A model generated the notes under the pieces. The model was not told where the DNA came from, ran no database searches, and saw only the letters and a program-made list of their open reading frames with translations. A DNA stretch of 64,000 nt from Pectobacterium polaris (GTDB lineage: Bacteria > Pseudomonadota > Gammaproteobacteria > Enterobacterales > Enterobacteriaceae): positions 4,402,001 to 4,466,000 of the forward strand of contig NZ_CP017481.1 of assembly GCF_002307355.1 (NCBI RefSeq), in the 5' to 3' direction. Numbering within the stretch: the stretch's first letter is position 1; each line of letters begins with the position of its first letter. A program made the position numbers and the translations under genes. Below, piece by piece: positions 1 to 8,605 of the stretch.

Positions 1-1
1 T

Positions 2-253
2 GTCGAATTCAGAGAGGCTGATAGTGCGCTCAATATTTACTGGAGTAACCTGCCCGATTATATTAAAGGGCAACTGAAAGAGGATGCACGACAGTGGATA
101 AAAAATAAAAATAAAAAATGTGGTGCAATAGAAACTATCGCGAATAACAACCGCTCAATGGAAGATCAGGCAAAAATTTATACCTGCCAACAGCAGATGA
201 CGAGGGAAAGGCTGGTGCAGCTTGGATTGACTGAAAACAAGGACAAGAAATGA
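2..253 (+). CDS. LprI-like protein, C-terminal part (5' end outside window)
   Basis: The frame is open from the window edge to TGA at 251-253 and encodes about 83 residues. The end contains a Trp, then Cys, a Thr/Cys stretch, Arg and Leu (W-x8-C ... C-x5-T-x-E), matching the C-terminal part of the next gene (W-x8-C ... C). This layout is that of the lysozyme-inhibitor LprI-N/DUF1311 family, usually periplasmic; the assignment is from pattern and is not certain. It overlaps the following start by an ATGA, so the two genes are probably co-transcribed and translationally coupled paralogues. Confidence 0.6.
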   Translation, partial: VEFREADSALNIYWSNLPDYIKGQLKEDARQWIKNKNKKCGAIETIANNNRSMEDQAKIYTCQQQMTRERLVQLGLTENKDKK

Positions 254-1053
254 AACAGCTCCTCTATGTTATGATTGGAACTATCCTTACTTGTACGTCA
301 GCGTATGCAAAGGACGACTTTCAATGCAGCGATCCCAACGCGGTTGAAGCCGTTAAAAAAACGTTTGCTGACCGTGCAAAAGAAATGTTCTATAAGTCCC
401 CTTCTCAGTCTGTTGATACTGTAAACGTGATTTACTCTAAAATATCAACTCAGCCACGCTGGGGAAAAGCATTCTCGTGTAGTTTGCGGGCTGAAATTCC
501 CGTAAGTCAGGAAATCGTCGACATCATTCTTAATAAAGATGAATTTTTGTATACAAAAGATGAAATGGGTAAAATTAGCAATAACATTTTTACTAAAACA
601 GGCGAAAAAATAGATAATAGACTCAGCGATAACAAGATCGTCATTCCGTCCTTTGCCTACGACCTCAGTATTCTTGAACATGAAAAGGAAATAAAAGTAG
701 AAAAAAAATCCTATGATGCCCTATCCAAAGCAATTTATGCCGTAGCCTGGCTCAGTGAAAATGCCGAAAAAATCACAAAAACCGCACAAGAGAAAACGCT
801 TGAAAGTGAAAAGGAACAATATCTTTTCTTTTTCACCGATGTATATGGAATATTGGAAGACGCGCCTAAAGACATAAAGAGTAAATTCCATGCTTCTCAA
901 GCAACATGGGTTAAAGAAAGAAATAAAAAATGCGGCAATACCGAATCCTTAGAGACGAATAATCTTTCACTTAAAGAGCAGATTCATGCTTATCGCTGCC
1001 ATAATGCAACGATGAGTGAACAAATATCCAGTTTAAATCCAGACGAAGGGTGA
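250..1053 (+). CDS. secreted LprI-like hypothetical protein
   Basis: 267 aa. Residues 1-20 form a Sec signal peptide (hydrophobic core, cleavage after SAYA). The middle is Lys/Glu rich with no recognised motif. The last 55 residues repeat the W...C...C arrangement of the partial gene just upstream, so it is a paralogue with an LprI-N/DUF1311-like end. The start ATG overlaps the upstream stop by 4 bp. Function is unknown; members of the family include periplasmic lysozyme inhibitors, but most of this protein lies outside that domain. Base composition is AT-rich compared with the out genes, consistent with accessory DNA. Confidence 0.7.
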   Translation: MKQLLYVMIGTILTCTSAYAKDDFQCSDPNAVEAVKKTFADRAKEMFYKSPSQSVDTVNVIYSKISTQPRWGKAFSCSLRAEIPVSQEIVDIILNKDEFLYTKDEMGKISNNIFTKTGEKIDNRLSDNKIVIPSFAYDLSILEHEKEIKVEKKSYDALSKAIYAVAWLSENAEKITKTAQEKTLESEKEQYLFFFTDVYGILEDAPKDIKSKFHASQATWVKERNKKCGNTESLETNNLSLKEQIHAYRCHNATMSEQISSLNPDEG

Positions 1054-1189
1054 TAGTCACACCGATATTGCTTCAGGCTATTGCCTGCTATCTTAGCAAT
1101 GGCCTGAATATAAACCTCTCGCCCAGTTTACCCTACTTGGCCCAGCCAAATCGTCAGCGAATCAGCTATCACTCGGCTGTACAGGGCGC

Positions 1190-1338
1190 TCAAGATAGGT
1201 GGACAGCACAATTTTTCGTATCGCGCCGAAACCGCTTGACCCGTTCATGCGCGGCAGGAGCGGAAAGCGCGACCTTTTCCCCCAGTTCGGCATAGCTCAG
1301 CGTGGCATCATCAACCAGTTCCCTTAATAAAAAAATAC
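1190..1338 (-). pseudogene. Lrp/AsnC-type regulator remnant
   Basis: On the minus strand, codons ending at TGA 1190-1192 read LRELVDDATLSYAELGEKVA and continue with LSAPAAHERVKRFRR. This is the helix-turn-helix region of Lrp/AsnC family regulators (typically LL..DatlSyaELGekvgLS.paa.eRVkRLrr). No start codon or effector (RAM) domain is present: there is a stop just upstream in frame and the reading frame leaves the homology after FRR. It is therefore a decayed fragment of about 45 codons. I see no other gene in 1054-1544. Confidence 0.6.
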
Positions 1339-1544
1339 CTCAATGGTATATCGGCGCTATGACCCCCAGGAAGAACAGCGGAAGCCCGCTCGTGGTTTAT
1401 TTTAGGAAACGAACACCAAGATAATGCCAAGAAATAACTGCATGATAGAATAGCTAAACTGGCATCTAGGATCGTTCCAAAAGCCGATACCTCAACCGGT
1501 TGGTGCCAGTTGAAAAATAGGGAGGAGGGTAACGGGGAACACCT

Positions 1545-2477
1545 TTGTCAAAGTTGAACAATTTACGGAAATGGCTCAGTCTCGACGAGTCAGCGAAATA
1601 CCTCGAAAGAAAAATTAATGAGCAAGTGGCCATAACAGATATTTTACGTTTTGCTCTGGATGGGCATCTGATTTTATCAGTGAACCTACAGTCACCTAAA
1701 ATCGCTAAAAAGGTTGAAATAAAAAGAGTAAAAATGGCTGAAACAGCGACGAATGTGGAAGTGTATGTGCGTGAAAATTGGGGAGTGTATATCGGTGAAT
1801 CATTCTCCCCAGATCGTGAAATAGACTTTGCTATCGCAACAAGCAATGAGATAACAAGCCTGAGTGGGGTCCAAGACACGCCACTGTTAGGTATTGAGCG
1901 CTTATTTGCTGAAGAACAATACTGTAAGAGCCTTGGACTCCCCAAGCCATCAAGAAAGCAAGACCTCATTCGAGGTGTAACCATCTCTGCTGGCCCATCG
2001 GGTCTTTACCAACTACAGCATTTTATCGACGTTGACGATGAGATTGAGGAGCTTAACCAAGCCGCGGAAGCCGCCGGGGATGCCAATCATCCCGCGTTCG
2101 ATAGCATTATCGAAATATTCAAAAATCTCAGCACGATTAGCATGTGGGATGCTGATGCCCACATGAGGTATATACCCGTGCCATCCGTGCCAGATGATAT
2201 CTATTTTGTTGCCCGAACGGCCAACCTGGATAAGTTAGTTGAGGTGCTCAATGCAACTCCAGTAACAAAAACACCAAAACAGTCAAAGAAAACTGAGAAT
2301 GCTCAAGCCAAGTTTATTAAAAATCTACTCACTGTGATGTATGGCGCAGATGTCGCTGAACATCCAAGAAAACATATCGATGGAAAGATGGCACAAATTA
2401 GAACCGATCTGGAGGCAAAAAGCCTTTACTGTCCTAGCGGAGTCACCATCGAAAACTGGCTGTCTGACATAGAATAA
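1545..2477 (+). CDS. hypothetical protein with HTH-like N-terminus
   Basis: 310 aa starting at TTG; an in-frame TAA lies just upstream, so the start is bounded, and GGGG sits about 6 bases before it. The N-terminus (WLSLDESAKYL ... ITDILRFALDGHL) looks like an excisionase/HTH-type segment found in many accessory proteins of enterobacteria. The remainder has no recognised motif. The C-terminal 60 residues (KFIKNLLTVMYG ... GVTIENWLSDIE) resemble a second small helical domain. No signal peptide or membrane segment. It stands alone between an Lrp remnant and small coupled ORFs. Function unknown. Confidence 0.6.
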   Translation: MSKLNNLRKWLSLDESAKYLERKINEQVAITDILRFALDGHLILSVNLQSPKIAKKVEIKRVKMAETATNVEVYVRENWGVYIGESFSPDREIDFAIATSNEITSLSGVQDTPLLGIERLFAEEQYCKSLGLPKPSRKQDLIRGVTISAGPSGLYQLQHFIDVDDEIEELNQAAEAAGDANHPAFDSIIEIFKNLSTISMWDADAHMRYIPVPSVPDDIYFVARTANLDKLVEVLNATPVTKTPKQSKKTENAQAKFIKNLLTVMYGADVAEHPRKHIDGKMAQIRTDLEAKSLYCPSGVTIENWLSDIE

Positions 2478-2540
2478 ATCGTAATATTGCATTTTCTCTT
2501 TGTAAGATTACCCCACCAGAGACCTAGCACTGTCAACATT

Positions 2541-2569
2541 CTCCTGTAGACCGCAACCCCCTACAGGAG
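2541..2569 (+). promoter_or_regulatory. hairpin masking the ribosome binding site of the next ORF
   Basis: CTCCTGTAG (2541-2549) and CTACAGGAG (2561-2569) form a perfect 9-bp stem with an 11-base loop. The 3' arm contains AGGAG, the Shine-Dalgarno sequence 7 bases before ATG 2577. When folded, the stem would hide the ribosome binding site, so translational control is a reasonable inference. No T-run follows, so it is not a standard terminator. Confidence 0.5.
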
Positions 2570-2576
2570 ATAGTAA

Positions 2577-2687
2577 ATGACTCACCCCTCGATACCTCGT
2601 TCCCCTCAACTCACTGCCCCTATCGGGAGCGTCAGCGATATCCATACTGAAGTCCGTGAATCGCAGGAACAGGGGACAGGCAAGTGA
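2577..2687 (+). CDS. small ORF, 36 aa, behind an RBS hairpin
   Basis: ATG at 2577 with AGGAG 7 bases upstream; TGA at 2685-2687. The peptide is polar (starts MTHPSIPRSPQ) with no recognised domain. Its stop overlaps the GTG start of the next ORF by 4 bp (GTGA), which suggests translational coupling. Support comes from the good ribosome binding site and the coupling, not from homology. Confidence 0.45.
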   Translation: MTHPSIPRSPQLTAPIGSVSDIHTEVRESQEQGTGK

Positions 2688-2869
2688 AGGAAGGGATCGA
2701 AGTAAAGCTGACCATGCTCCGTGGAATTATTGACCTAATGACCAGTTGCGACGATTCAACCGAACTTGAAACCCTCCGCAATGTTGCCTTAACGGCGCTT
2801 GTGATCGTGGACGACATCAATGATGAATATTGCCGTGAACAGTTCGACGAGAAGCGAACACAAAGCTAA
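2684..2869 (+). CDS. small hypothetical protein
   Basis: 61 aa from GTG 2684 to TAA 2867-2869. The sequence is acidic and helical (ELETLRNVALTALVIVDDIN) with no signal peptide. The start overlaps the 36-aa ORF by GTGA; an in-frame stop lies a few codons upstream, which supports this start. Function is not recognised. The downstream 2870-3080 region holds no gene I can support. Confidence 0.45.
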   Translation: MKEGIEVKLTMLRGIIDLMTSCDDSTELETLRNVALTALVIVDDINDEYCREQFDEKRTQS

Positions 2870-3080
2870 GAACGTCACAGTATAAACAATATTATTTCCT
2901 TGCCACATGACTGGAATAAAAAGACGCGTCTTATATTTTCCTGAACGAACTATGCATGCAGAATTCAATGATATAAATGGTAGTGTAATTAGGCTGGCAT
3001 CATTCCAAGGACAGATCGCCCCTGATTATTATAAAAATCAATATTTCCATATATCGAAAATCTATCGACAGGAAATAAGA

Positions 3081-3114
3081 AAACAGAGAGAGGTATGTCT
3101 GACCATACCTCTCT
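3081..3114 (-). terminator. intrinsic terminator of the necrosis protein gene
   Basis: AGAGAGGTATG (3087-3097) and CATACCTCTCT (3104-3114) form a perfect 11-bp stem with a 6-base loop, 9 bp past the stop of the minus-strand gene. Read on the minus strand it is followed by CTGTTTTCTTATTT, a T-rich tail. Confidence 0.8.
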
Positions 3115-3122
3115 TATGATGA

Positions 3123-3920
3123 CTATTTCGACGCCGTTAGACTCGCCGCCGTAAATTCTGGATAACCAGCCGGTCGGCCATTATTCAGGTTAGTCAGGAA
3201 ATTACTGTCTTTAAGCGGAATCGAAGCGGAACCATAATCAAATGCATTTAATTGATTACGCAGCGCTTCATTACTGATACCGTCACCCGACATCGCATAC
3301 CAGCTGACAATATCCGGCGTGACAAAATTGCCGTAAGGATTTTCTGCCTGTTCATTCGTTTTGGCAAACCGGAAAGCGTGCGTTAAGGCACCGTCTTTGT
3401 GGTACACGAATTTTAGATGGCCGCCCTGCTTATCGATATTCGCTGCGGTTTCCGTCGTCAGTTTGCCGTGCGCACTGAAGCTGCCGTGTGTTACCGCGCC
3501 GTTTTTAGTCCAGATGGCAACATGCTCCCAGTCATGTCGATGACCCGTGTTCAAACCGCCCAACACCTGATCTTTTAAGAAATAGAGCGCATAGAAGCTA
3601 CCGCAATAGCGAGAACCCGCGGAATCAACACAGGCGTATCGGTGCAATGTATTTGACGAGTCGAGAAAATTGCCCCATCGGCACCCGCCAGTCAGACTTC
3701 CTGTCGGCTTCAACCCCCCATTTTGTACCCCGCCTCGGCTAACCCCGGCACTGGGCAAACAGCCATCACTGTCGAAATCAAATACTGGCGCAATCGCAAG
3801 CGCATTAATGCCTGACGGTAGCGCTTGATCCAACTTAGAGAAATTATCCGCATGCGCAGAAAAAGCGACACATAATATGGATATCGCCATGATCGTTTTC
3901 TTTCCTGAAAGCATTTTCAC
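3123..3920 (-). CDS. nip: Nep1-like necrosis-inducing protein (NLP)
   Basis: 265 aa. A Sec signal peptide covers residues 1-24 (cleavage after SAHA). The family's hallmark heptapeptide GHRHDWE is present near residue 126, followed by HVAIW, and two cysteines lie before it. These features identify an NPP1/NLP-type cytolysin, which binds plant sphingolipids with a metal-coordinating pocket built from this heptapeptide and permeabilises dicot cell membranes. In Pectobacterium the orthologue is exported by the Out type II system, encoded 10-30 kb away in this window. The gene is monocistronic with its own terminator; the 200-bp upstream region is AT-rich. Confidence 0.9.
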   Translation of the reverse strand: MKMLSGKKTIMAISILCVAFSAHADNFSKLDQALPSGINALAIAPVFDFDSDGCLPSAGVSRGGVQNGGLKPTGSLTGGCRWGNFLDSSNTLHRYACVDSAGSRYCGSFYALYFLKDQVLGGLNTGHRHDWEHVAIWTKNGAVTHGSFSAHGKLTTETAANIDKQGGHLKFVYHKDGALTHAFRFAKTNEQAENPYGNFVTPDIVSWYAMSGDGISNEALRNQLNAFDYGSASIPLKDSNFLTNLNNGRPAGYPEFTAASLTASK

Positions 3921-4146
3921 TCCTTTAGCAGAAAATAGCCCTTTTATGGACTTGTACCCTTGCAGTTACAATGAAGATAAAACGTAATATTGATAAAAAA
4001 ATGAAGGCGGGATTATTTTTAACAAGAAAGGAGTGGAAATAAAAATCATTTATTTCCAACAATGAACATCAATATATTTAGCCTGCAAAATAATGCAGAG
4101 GATTTATATATTAAAAATCGCTAACATTCCTGATCCGTTAGCATTT

Positions 4147-4908
4147 TTACTCACCGATCACACCATAACGCTGGCTTGCCGCATCAAAACGGTATTCCAG
4201 CAGAATATCGCCTCCGCCGTGGGAATAGCAGTTCAGCAGGATACTGCGATTATCTCCGCCATTTTCAATATTCATATAAACCGGAGTCATGAAAAAGCCA
4301 AACTGGCATTGTTGAAAATCAGGCTGGAGAAGCTGGTCGACATTGCCGCTCTTCTTGTTAATCGCCTTGACTCCCTCAACAACCATGCCCGTATCACTGT
4401 TTTGATACACGCCGACAAAACTGTGAGTCGCTGTTTGCCCCCAGAACGGAATATCGACCTGCCCTTCGACCTTGGCGGGCTGCTCGCTATCGTCAAAGGA
4501 TGCCACGCGCCGTAGGCTAACATCATAACGCGTCTTTCCGTTTGACCACTCGCCGCGCAGTTCTTCCCCCATATCGGTCAATTTAAACGGGCAGTGCGTC
4601 ATATCGATGCCGGACTTAACGCCCTGAACAATATATTTATCATAATCTTGCGGGGTATGGATTTCGCAGATTTCAAGCGACGTTTCCGAGAGCCGTCCAT
4701 ACAGAGGGATCGGCGCTCTGTATTTATCGTAAAAGTAGCTCCCAAGCAGATTCTTATCCTGGTCAATACTGTATTTCTGCAATGAAAAATGCACCGGATA
4801 AGGCCCAATGTGACCTTCGTAATTGCTCACGACATACCAGCCGGCTTGCGCTCCCCATGTTGCCGTAAATAGTCCACAGGCTATTAAGGTTGATACCGCT
4901 GCTCTCAT
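4147..4908 (-). CDS. secreted hypothetical protein
   Basis: 253 aa from ATG 4908, chosen because AGGTG precedes it and the product then begins with a clean signal peptide (MRAAVSTLIACGLF ... GAQA); a longer frame to 4932 lacks this. The mature part starts GWYVVSNYEGHIGPYPVHFSLQ and contains beta-rich segments and two YF/GSYFYD motifs. Its type resembles small periplasmic lipocalin-like or DUF proteins, but I do not recognise a family. It lies alone, on the same strand as the necrosis protein. Function unknown. Confidence 0.65.
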   Translation of the reverse strand: MRAAVSTLIACGLFTATWGAQAGWYVVSNYEGHIGPYPVHFSLQKYSIDQDKNLLGSYFYDKYRAPIPLYGRLSETSLEICEIHTPQDYDKYIVQGVKSGIDMTHCPFKLTDMGEELRGEWSNGKTRYDVSLRRVASFDDSEQPAKVEGQVDIPFWGQTATHSFVGVYQNSDTGMVVEGVKAINKKSGNVDQLLQPDFQQCQFGFFMTPVYMNIENGGDNRSILLNCYSHGGGDILLEYRFDAASQRYGVIGE

Positions 4909-5033
4909 ACATTCACCTTGTCTACCCGTCATACTTCAAGCTGCTTATACGTTGGTTTGTCTGCAACTCGCGTTGTGTTTTTAGTGTGTCAATCATGAAG
5001 TCGAAGCGTTCAAAAACAGCTTAACGTATCAGG

Positions 5034-5300
5034 CTAATCATGGTGGCAGCAGGGGCAGATTTCTACCTCAGCCACCGTCATGGCTGTTGTGTCTTCGCAA
5101 TCCCATTCGACACGTATGGCCTGCGCCTCTCGCCCTGAGTGGTGCAAATACTTCTCGACTGGGCTTTCTGTCATCCCGGTAATCACCTCGGTGGCGATGA
5201 GCTCATCACCAACAAAAACGCGAGCCGTTGCCTGTGAGGCTTCACGCGTTTCGTCGGATTGCCGATACAAATAGTTGACCGTCAGTTTAATACTGGGCAT
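5034..5300 (-). CDS. small hypothetical protein with CPCCHH tail
   Basis: 88 aa from ATG 5300 (MPSIKLTV); a longer frame to 5327 adds nine residues with poorer context. No signal peptide. The C-terminus ends ICPCCHHD, a Cys/His cluster able to bind metal. The body has beta-strand-like alternation (ARVFVGDELIATEVITG). Family not recognised; the intergenic region upstream (5301-5564) shows nothing definite. Confidence 0.5.
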   Translation of the reverse strand: MPSIKLTVNYLYRQSDETREASQATARVFVGDELIATEVITGMTESPVEKYLHHSGREAQAIRVEWDCEDTTAMTVAEVEICPCCHHD

Positions 5301-5564
5301 AGCACTTCTTAACAGAGGAAAAAACAAGAAAACCAGTGTATCGCGTTACCCCGCGCTTGTAGAGCACATATGGGGTAAGAGTTATCACTGCATCACGCTA
5401 ATACCTTGATAGTTTTCTATTTTTTAAAAATGGAGAAGTTTGGTCACATAAGCTCGCACGATTGGTAATCAAAAAGTTAAATCTTATGCCTTTTGGATAT
5501 TAATGAAGCAGAAAAAACAGCCGATACCTTTTACGATAGGGTGTTTTTAATGCAATTGCATTTT

Positions 5565-5596
5565 GCATAAATAGTGTTTGGCATAAATACTGTTTT
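5565..5596. repeat. 16-bp tandem repeat in promoter region
   Basis: GCATAAATAGTGTTTG (5565-5580) is followed directly by GCATAAATACTGTTTT (5581-5596), 14 of 16 identical. It lies about 230 bp before the 5826 gene in an AT-rich 480-bp gene-free stretch. It may be a regulator binding site; no known consensus is recognised. Confidence 0.5.
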
Positions 5597-5825
5597 ACAT
5601 TAACTGTGTTCTCACTGAACCATTTCGTTAATGTCATATTGTTGAATGATAGGAAATTATCCCCAGCAGACTGATCCCTCTTCCAAGGAAGATAATTATC
5701 CTGCTTGTGTTGATAGCCTGAATTTCAACGACTGTGGCATTAGTGCATGTGGTTTTAACACACTGAAGTAACTCACTGGTAAAAACCATTACCAGCATTA
5801 AATAGATATAAGAAGGAGTTATACT

Positions 5826-6365
5826 GTGGTGATTCCAGATATTCAACTCGTGAATGCGACTACCCCGGCAACCATGCCTCCGATTGGCGCAGCGGCTAAC
5901 CCGACCGTGGTTGCAGCTATCAGCCCGGGGAATAAAACCGACACATCAGCAAACTCCGACTCACAAAATATGCCGGGCTCGAACGAGAGCACCAAAGTCA
6001 CGCTGTCTTCCCAAAAGAAACGTGCGGCCGCAGAGAACGATACTCCCTCACCTGAACAGATTAAGGCACAGCAGAAAGCCACTGCCGAGTACTCGCTGGC
6101 GATGACGGGTATTCCCTTGTACAACGGCAAGCTCATTTCCGTGGTTAAGTACCCAGATGGTAATTCTGAAATGTTCGATGCCTTTACCGGACAGCGCATC
6201 ACACAAGAAGATCTGGCACTCATGGGCGCACTTCATAGTTCCGGTGGCGAACAGGTATTACATTTTGAGAGCAAAACATCATATAGCAATTTGTCTGCTG
6301 CCGAAGTTTATCAGCAGATTCAGGAAATGCTGCATGGTTCAGGCGATCAGGAAGAGCTGGCTTAA
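5826..6365 (+). CDS. hypothetical protein with disordered N-terminus
   Basis: 179 aa starting at GTG 5826 with AAGGAGT 7-8 bases upstream. Residues 1-75 are rich in Pro, Thr, Ser, Asn and Ala and look unstructured; no signal peptide. Residues 75-179 form an apparent compact domain (GIPLYNGKLISVVKYPDGNSEM...). No enzymatic motif seen. The long AT-rich upstream region suggests regulated single-gene expression. Such an N-terminus is compatible with, but does not show, export by a non-Sec route. Function unknown. Confidence 0.6.
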   Translation: MVIPDIQLVNATTPATMPPIGAAANPTVVAAISPGNKTDTSANSDSQNMPGSNESTKVTLSSQKKRAAAENDTPSPEQIKAQQKATAEYSLAMTGIPLYNGKLISVVKYPDGNSEMFDAFTGQRITQEDLALMGALHSSGGEQVLHFESKTSYSNLSAAEVYQQIQEMLHGSGDQEELA

Positions 6366-6469
6366 TAAAAAATAGATGCCAAGACAACTATATTCATTGC
6401 CCTGGCATTAAAGAAAAATATAACGTTATCTTAATAATGTAATATGACTACTTGATGGAAACTGGCCGA

Positions 6470-7042
6470 TTAACGAGTCTCAATGAGCGTTTCTGAAAAC
6501 TCAGCTAATCTTGTCAGACCATATTCCCAGGGACCAAATCCCGCTTCTGCATTAATGTGCCCCGCCTCACCGACATCAACCAGTTCGCTGTTCCACGCAT
6601 GCGCCCAATATTGGGCGCGAGTGAAACTCATCAGCGGATCGTTATGACTGGCAAATGTCAGCGTCGGAACCGACAGAGGTGCAGCCTGAATGCGATCGTC
6701 AATCTCAAAGCGCATCGGCTCAGCAGGGGCGACCAGCATCACACCAGCAATTCCCTCCTGACCTTGCTGCACCACATGACAGGAAGCCAGTGCGCCAAAG
6801 CTATGGCCGATCAGAACCACGGGCTGTGTACAGACGCTAAGCTCACGACGGATCGCCAACACCCAGCGATCCAGATCGGCCTGATACCATTCCCGCTGGC
6901 GTATACGATGCCAGTGAGGGAAACGCCGTTCCCAATGGCTTTGCCAGTGTTCGTCATCGCTGTCGCGCAATCCCGGTACTAGCACCATCGTTAGCTGCTG
7001 GCTCACTTCCGTTAGCCGCCGATCGATTTCTATTGTCTGCAT
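6470..7042 (-). CDS. RBBP9/YdeN-family alpha/beta hydrolase
   Basis: 190 aa, the usual length for the family. An N-terminal strand (MVLVPGLRDSD) is followed by the nucleophile elbow GHSFGA near residue 100, an aspartate in SHNDPLM, and a histidine in GEAGHINAEAGFGPW, giving a Ser-Asp-His triad. The GHINAxxGFGxW ending is typical of the RBBP9/YdeN (DUF1234-like) serine hydrolases, cytoplasmic enzymes of unclear physiological substrate. It lies just downstream of dbpA on the same strand, 60 bp apart. Confidence 0.85.
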   Translation of the reverse strand: MQTIEIDRRLTEVSQQLTMVLVPGLRDSDDEHWQSHWERRFPHWHRIRQREWYQADLDRWVLAIRRELSVCTQPVVLIGHSFGALASCHVVQQGQEGIAGVMLVAPAEPMRFEIDDRIQAAPLSVPTLTFASHNDPLMSFTRAQYWAHAWNSELVDVGEAGHINAEAGFGPWEYGLTRLAEFSETLIETR

Positions 7043-7102
7043 CCGCCCTTAACGCTCCTGTCAGTTACCCGTGCCCCTTCTGTCTGGTATATCAGCCACC
7101 GG

Positions 7103-8485
7103 TTACTTTAACAATCTGGCCTTGCAGCTTTTTCCTTTGATTTTGCCTTTCTGGAGCTGCTGCAACGCGCGCTTAGCACTGGCTTTACGGATAGCGACAT
7201 AAGCATGCATCGGGAACATATCAATTTTCCCTACTTCCGCTGCCGTTAATCCTGCATCGCCGGTTAACGCCCCGAGGATATCGCCGGGACGGATTTTGGC
7301 TTTTCTGCCACCATCAATGCACAGCGTCATCATCTCAGGTTCAAGCGCAACCTCGCCACTGCGACTAACTTCATCCGCCGGTGTCCATTTAATGCGCATA
7401 CCGAGGTAGTCTTCAATCAGATTAGCGCGGTTCATTTCCTGTGGTGTACACAGGCTCACCGCCAGACCTTTCGTACCCGCGCGGCCCGTTCTGCCAATGC
7501 GGTGAACGTGAACTTCAGGGTCGAAAGCCAGCTCAAAATTTACCACCAGCTCCAACTCTTTGATATCGAGGCCACGAGCCGCAACATCGGTTGCCACCAG
7601 CACACGGCAGCTGCGGTTAGCAAAACGCACCAGAACCTGATCGCGATCGCGCTGTTCCAGATCGCCATGCAGCGCGGATACGCTAATCCCGCGCATGTCC
7701 AGCGCGTCAAATACGCTCTGGCAATCACGCTTCGTATTACAGAACACCACGCAGGACGCAGGCTGATAATGGCCCAAAATGGCAATCAACAGCGGCAGAC
7801 GCTGATCTTTCGTTGTCTCATAGAAACGTTGTTCAATAGCCGATTCTTCCACACCATCTGCAATCTCGAAACGTTGCGGCTGACGCTGAACGCGTGCGCT
7901 GATCTGTTCGATCTCTTCTGGGTACGTAGCGGAAAATAACAGGGTTTGACGATCGGACGGCGTGTAGGAAATCACATCATCAATGGCATCAGTGAAGCCC
8001 ATATCCAGCATGCGATCCGCTTCATCCAGTACCAGCACTTTCAGGCTATCCAGAGACAGCGACTGCTTGCGTAAATGGTCCTGAATACGTCCCGGCGTCC
8101 CGACAACAATATGCGGAGCGTGAACCAGCGAATCGAGCTGCTGGCCCATCGGCTGACCGCCGCACAGTGTCAGAATCTTAATGTTTTGTGCAAAACGAGC
8201 CAGACGACGCAGCTCTTTGCTGACCTGATCGGCCAGCTCACGCGTCGGGCACAGCACCAGCGCCTGCGTGGTAAAGTCGCTCACGACAATACGATCCAGC
8301 AACCCAATGCCGAATGCCGCCGTTTTACCGCTACCGGTTTTCGCCTTGGCCCGCACGTCTGCGCCGCTCAGAACGGCTGGCAGCGTCACCGCCTGGACGG
8401 GCGTCATGTCGGTATAGCCCAGTTCATTAAGATTGGATAACTGCTCTGCGGGCAGCGCGAGGGAAGAAAAAGAGGTTGTACTCAC
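7103..8485 (-). CDS. dbpA: ATP-dependent RNA helicase DbpA
   Basis: 460 aa DEAD-box helicase. Q motif near residue 30 (TDMTPVQ), Walker A AKTGSGKT, PTRELA, GTPGR, DEAD (VLDEADRMLD), SAT, and the second RecA domain motifs VATDVAARGLD and HRIGRTGR are all present. The C-terminal 75 residues form the RRM-like domain (MTLCIDGGRKAKIRPGDILG) that in DbpA recognises hairpin 92 of 23S rRNA, so a role in 50S subunit assembly follows. Cytoplasmic. Length matches the E. coli protein. Confidence 0.95.
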   Translation of the reverse strand: MSTTSFSSLALPAEQLSNLNELGYTDMTPVQAVTLPAVLSGADVRAKAKTGSGKTAAFGIGLLDRIVVSDFTTQALVLCPTRELADQVSKELRRLARFAQNIKILTLCGGQPMGQQLDSLVHAPHIVVGTPGRIQDHLRKQSLSLDSLKVLVLDEADRMLDMGFTDAIDDVISYTPSDRQTLLFSATYPEEIEQISARVQRQPQRFEIADGVEESAIEQRFYETTKDQRLPLLIAILGHYQPASCVVFCNTKRDCQSVFDALDMRGISVSALHGDLEQRDRDQVLVRFANRSCRVLVATDVAARGLDIKELELVVNFELAFDPEVHVHRIGRTGRAGTKGLAVSLCTPQEMNRANLIEDYLGMRIKWTPADEVSRSGEVALEPEMMTLCIDGGRKAKIRPGDILGALTGDAGLTAAEVGKIDMFPMHAYVAIRKASAKRALQQLQKGKIKGKSCKARLLK

Positions 8486-8605
8486 AGTGATTACTCTACC
8501 AAGGACGAGATAACGAAAGGTGACGCCGCGCTAAAAAGCGGCGCAGATATGCCGCAATCATAGCAGAGTTCGTCATCATTGACCGATTTACCTCCCGTTC
8601 TGCGA

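Noticed and set aside
1466..1984. 172-aa minus-strand ORF
   Set aside because: Antisense to the 310-aa gene, which has the better composition and start.
2907..3119. 70-aa ORF before the necrosis gene
   Set aside because: Its end runs through the terminator stem; no domain and no good start signal.
4093..4515. 140-aa plus-strand ORF
   Set aside because: It is antisense to the secreted protein gene 4147-4908, which has a signal peptide and ribosome binding site.
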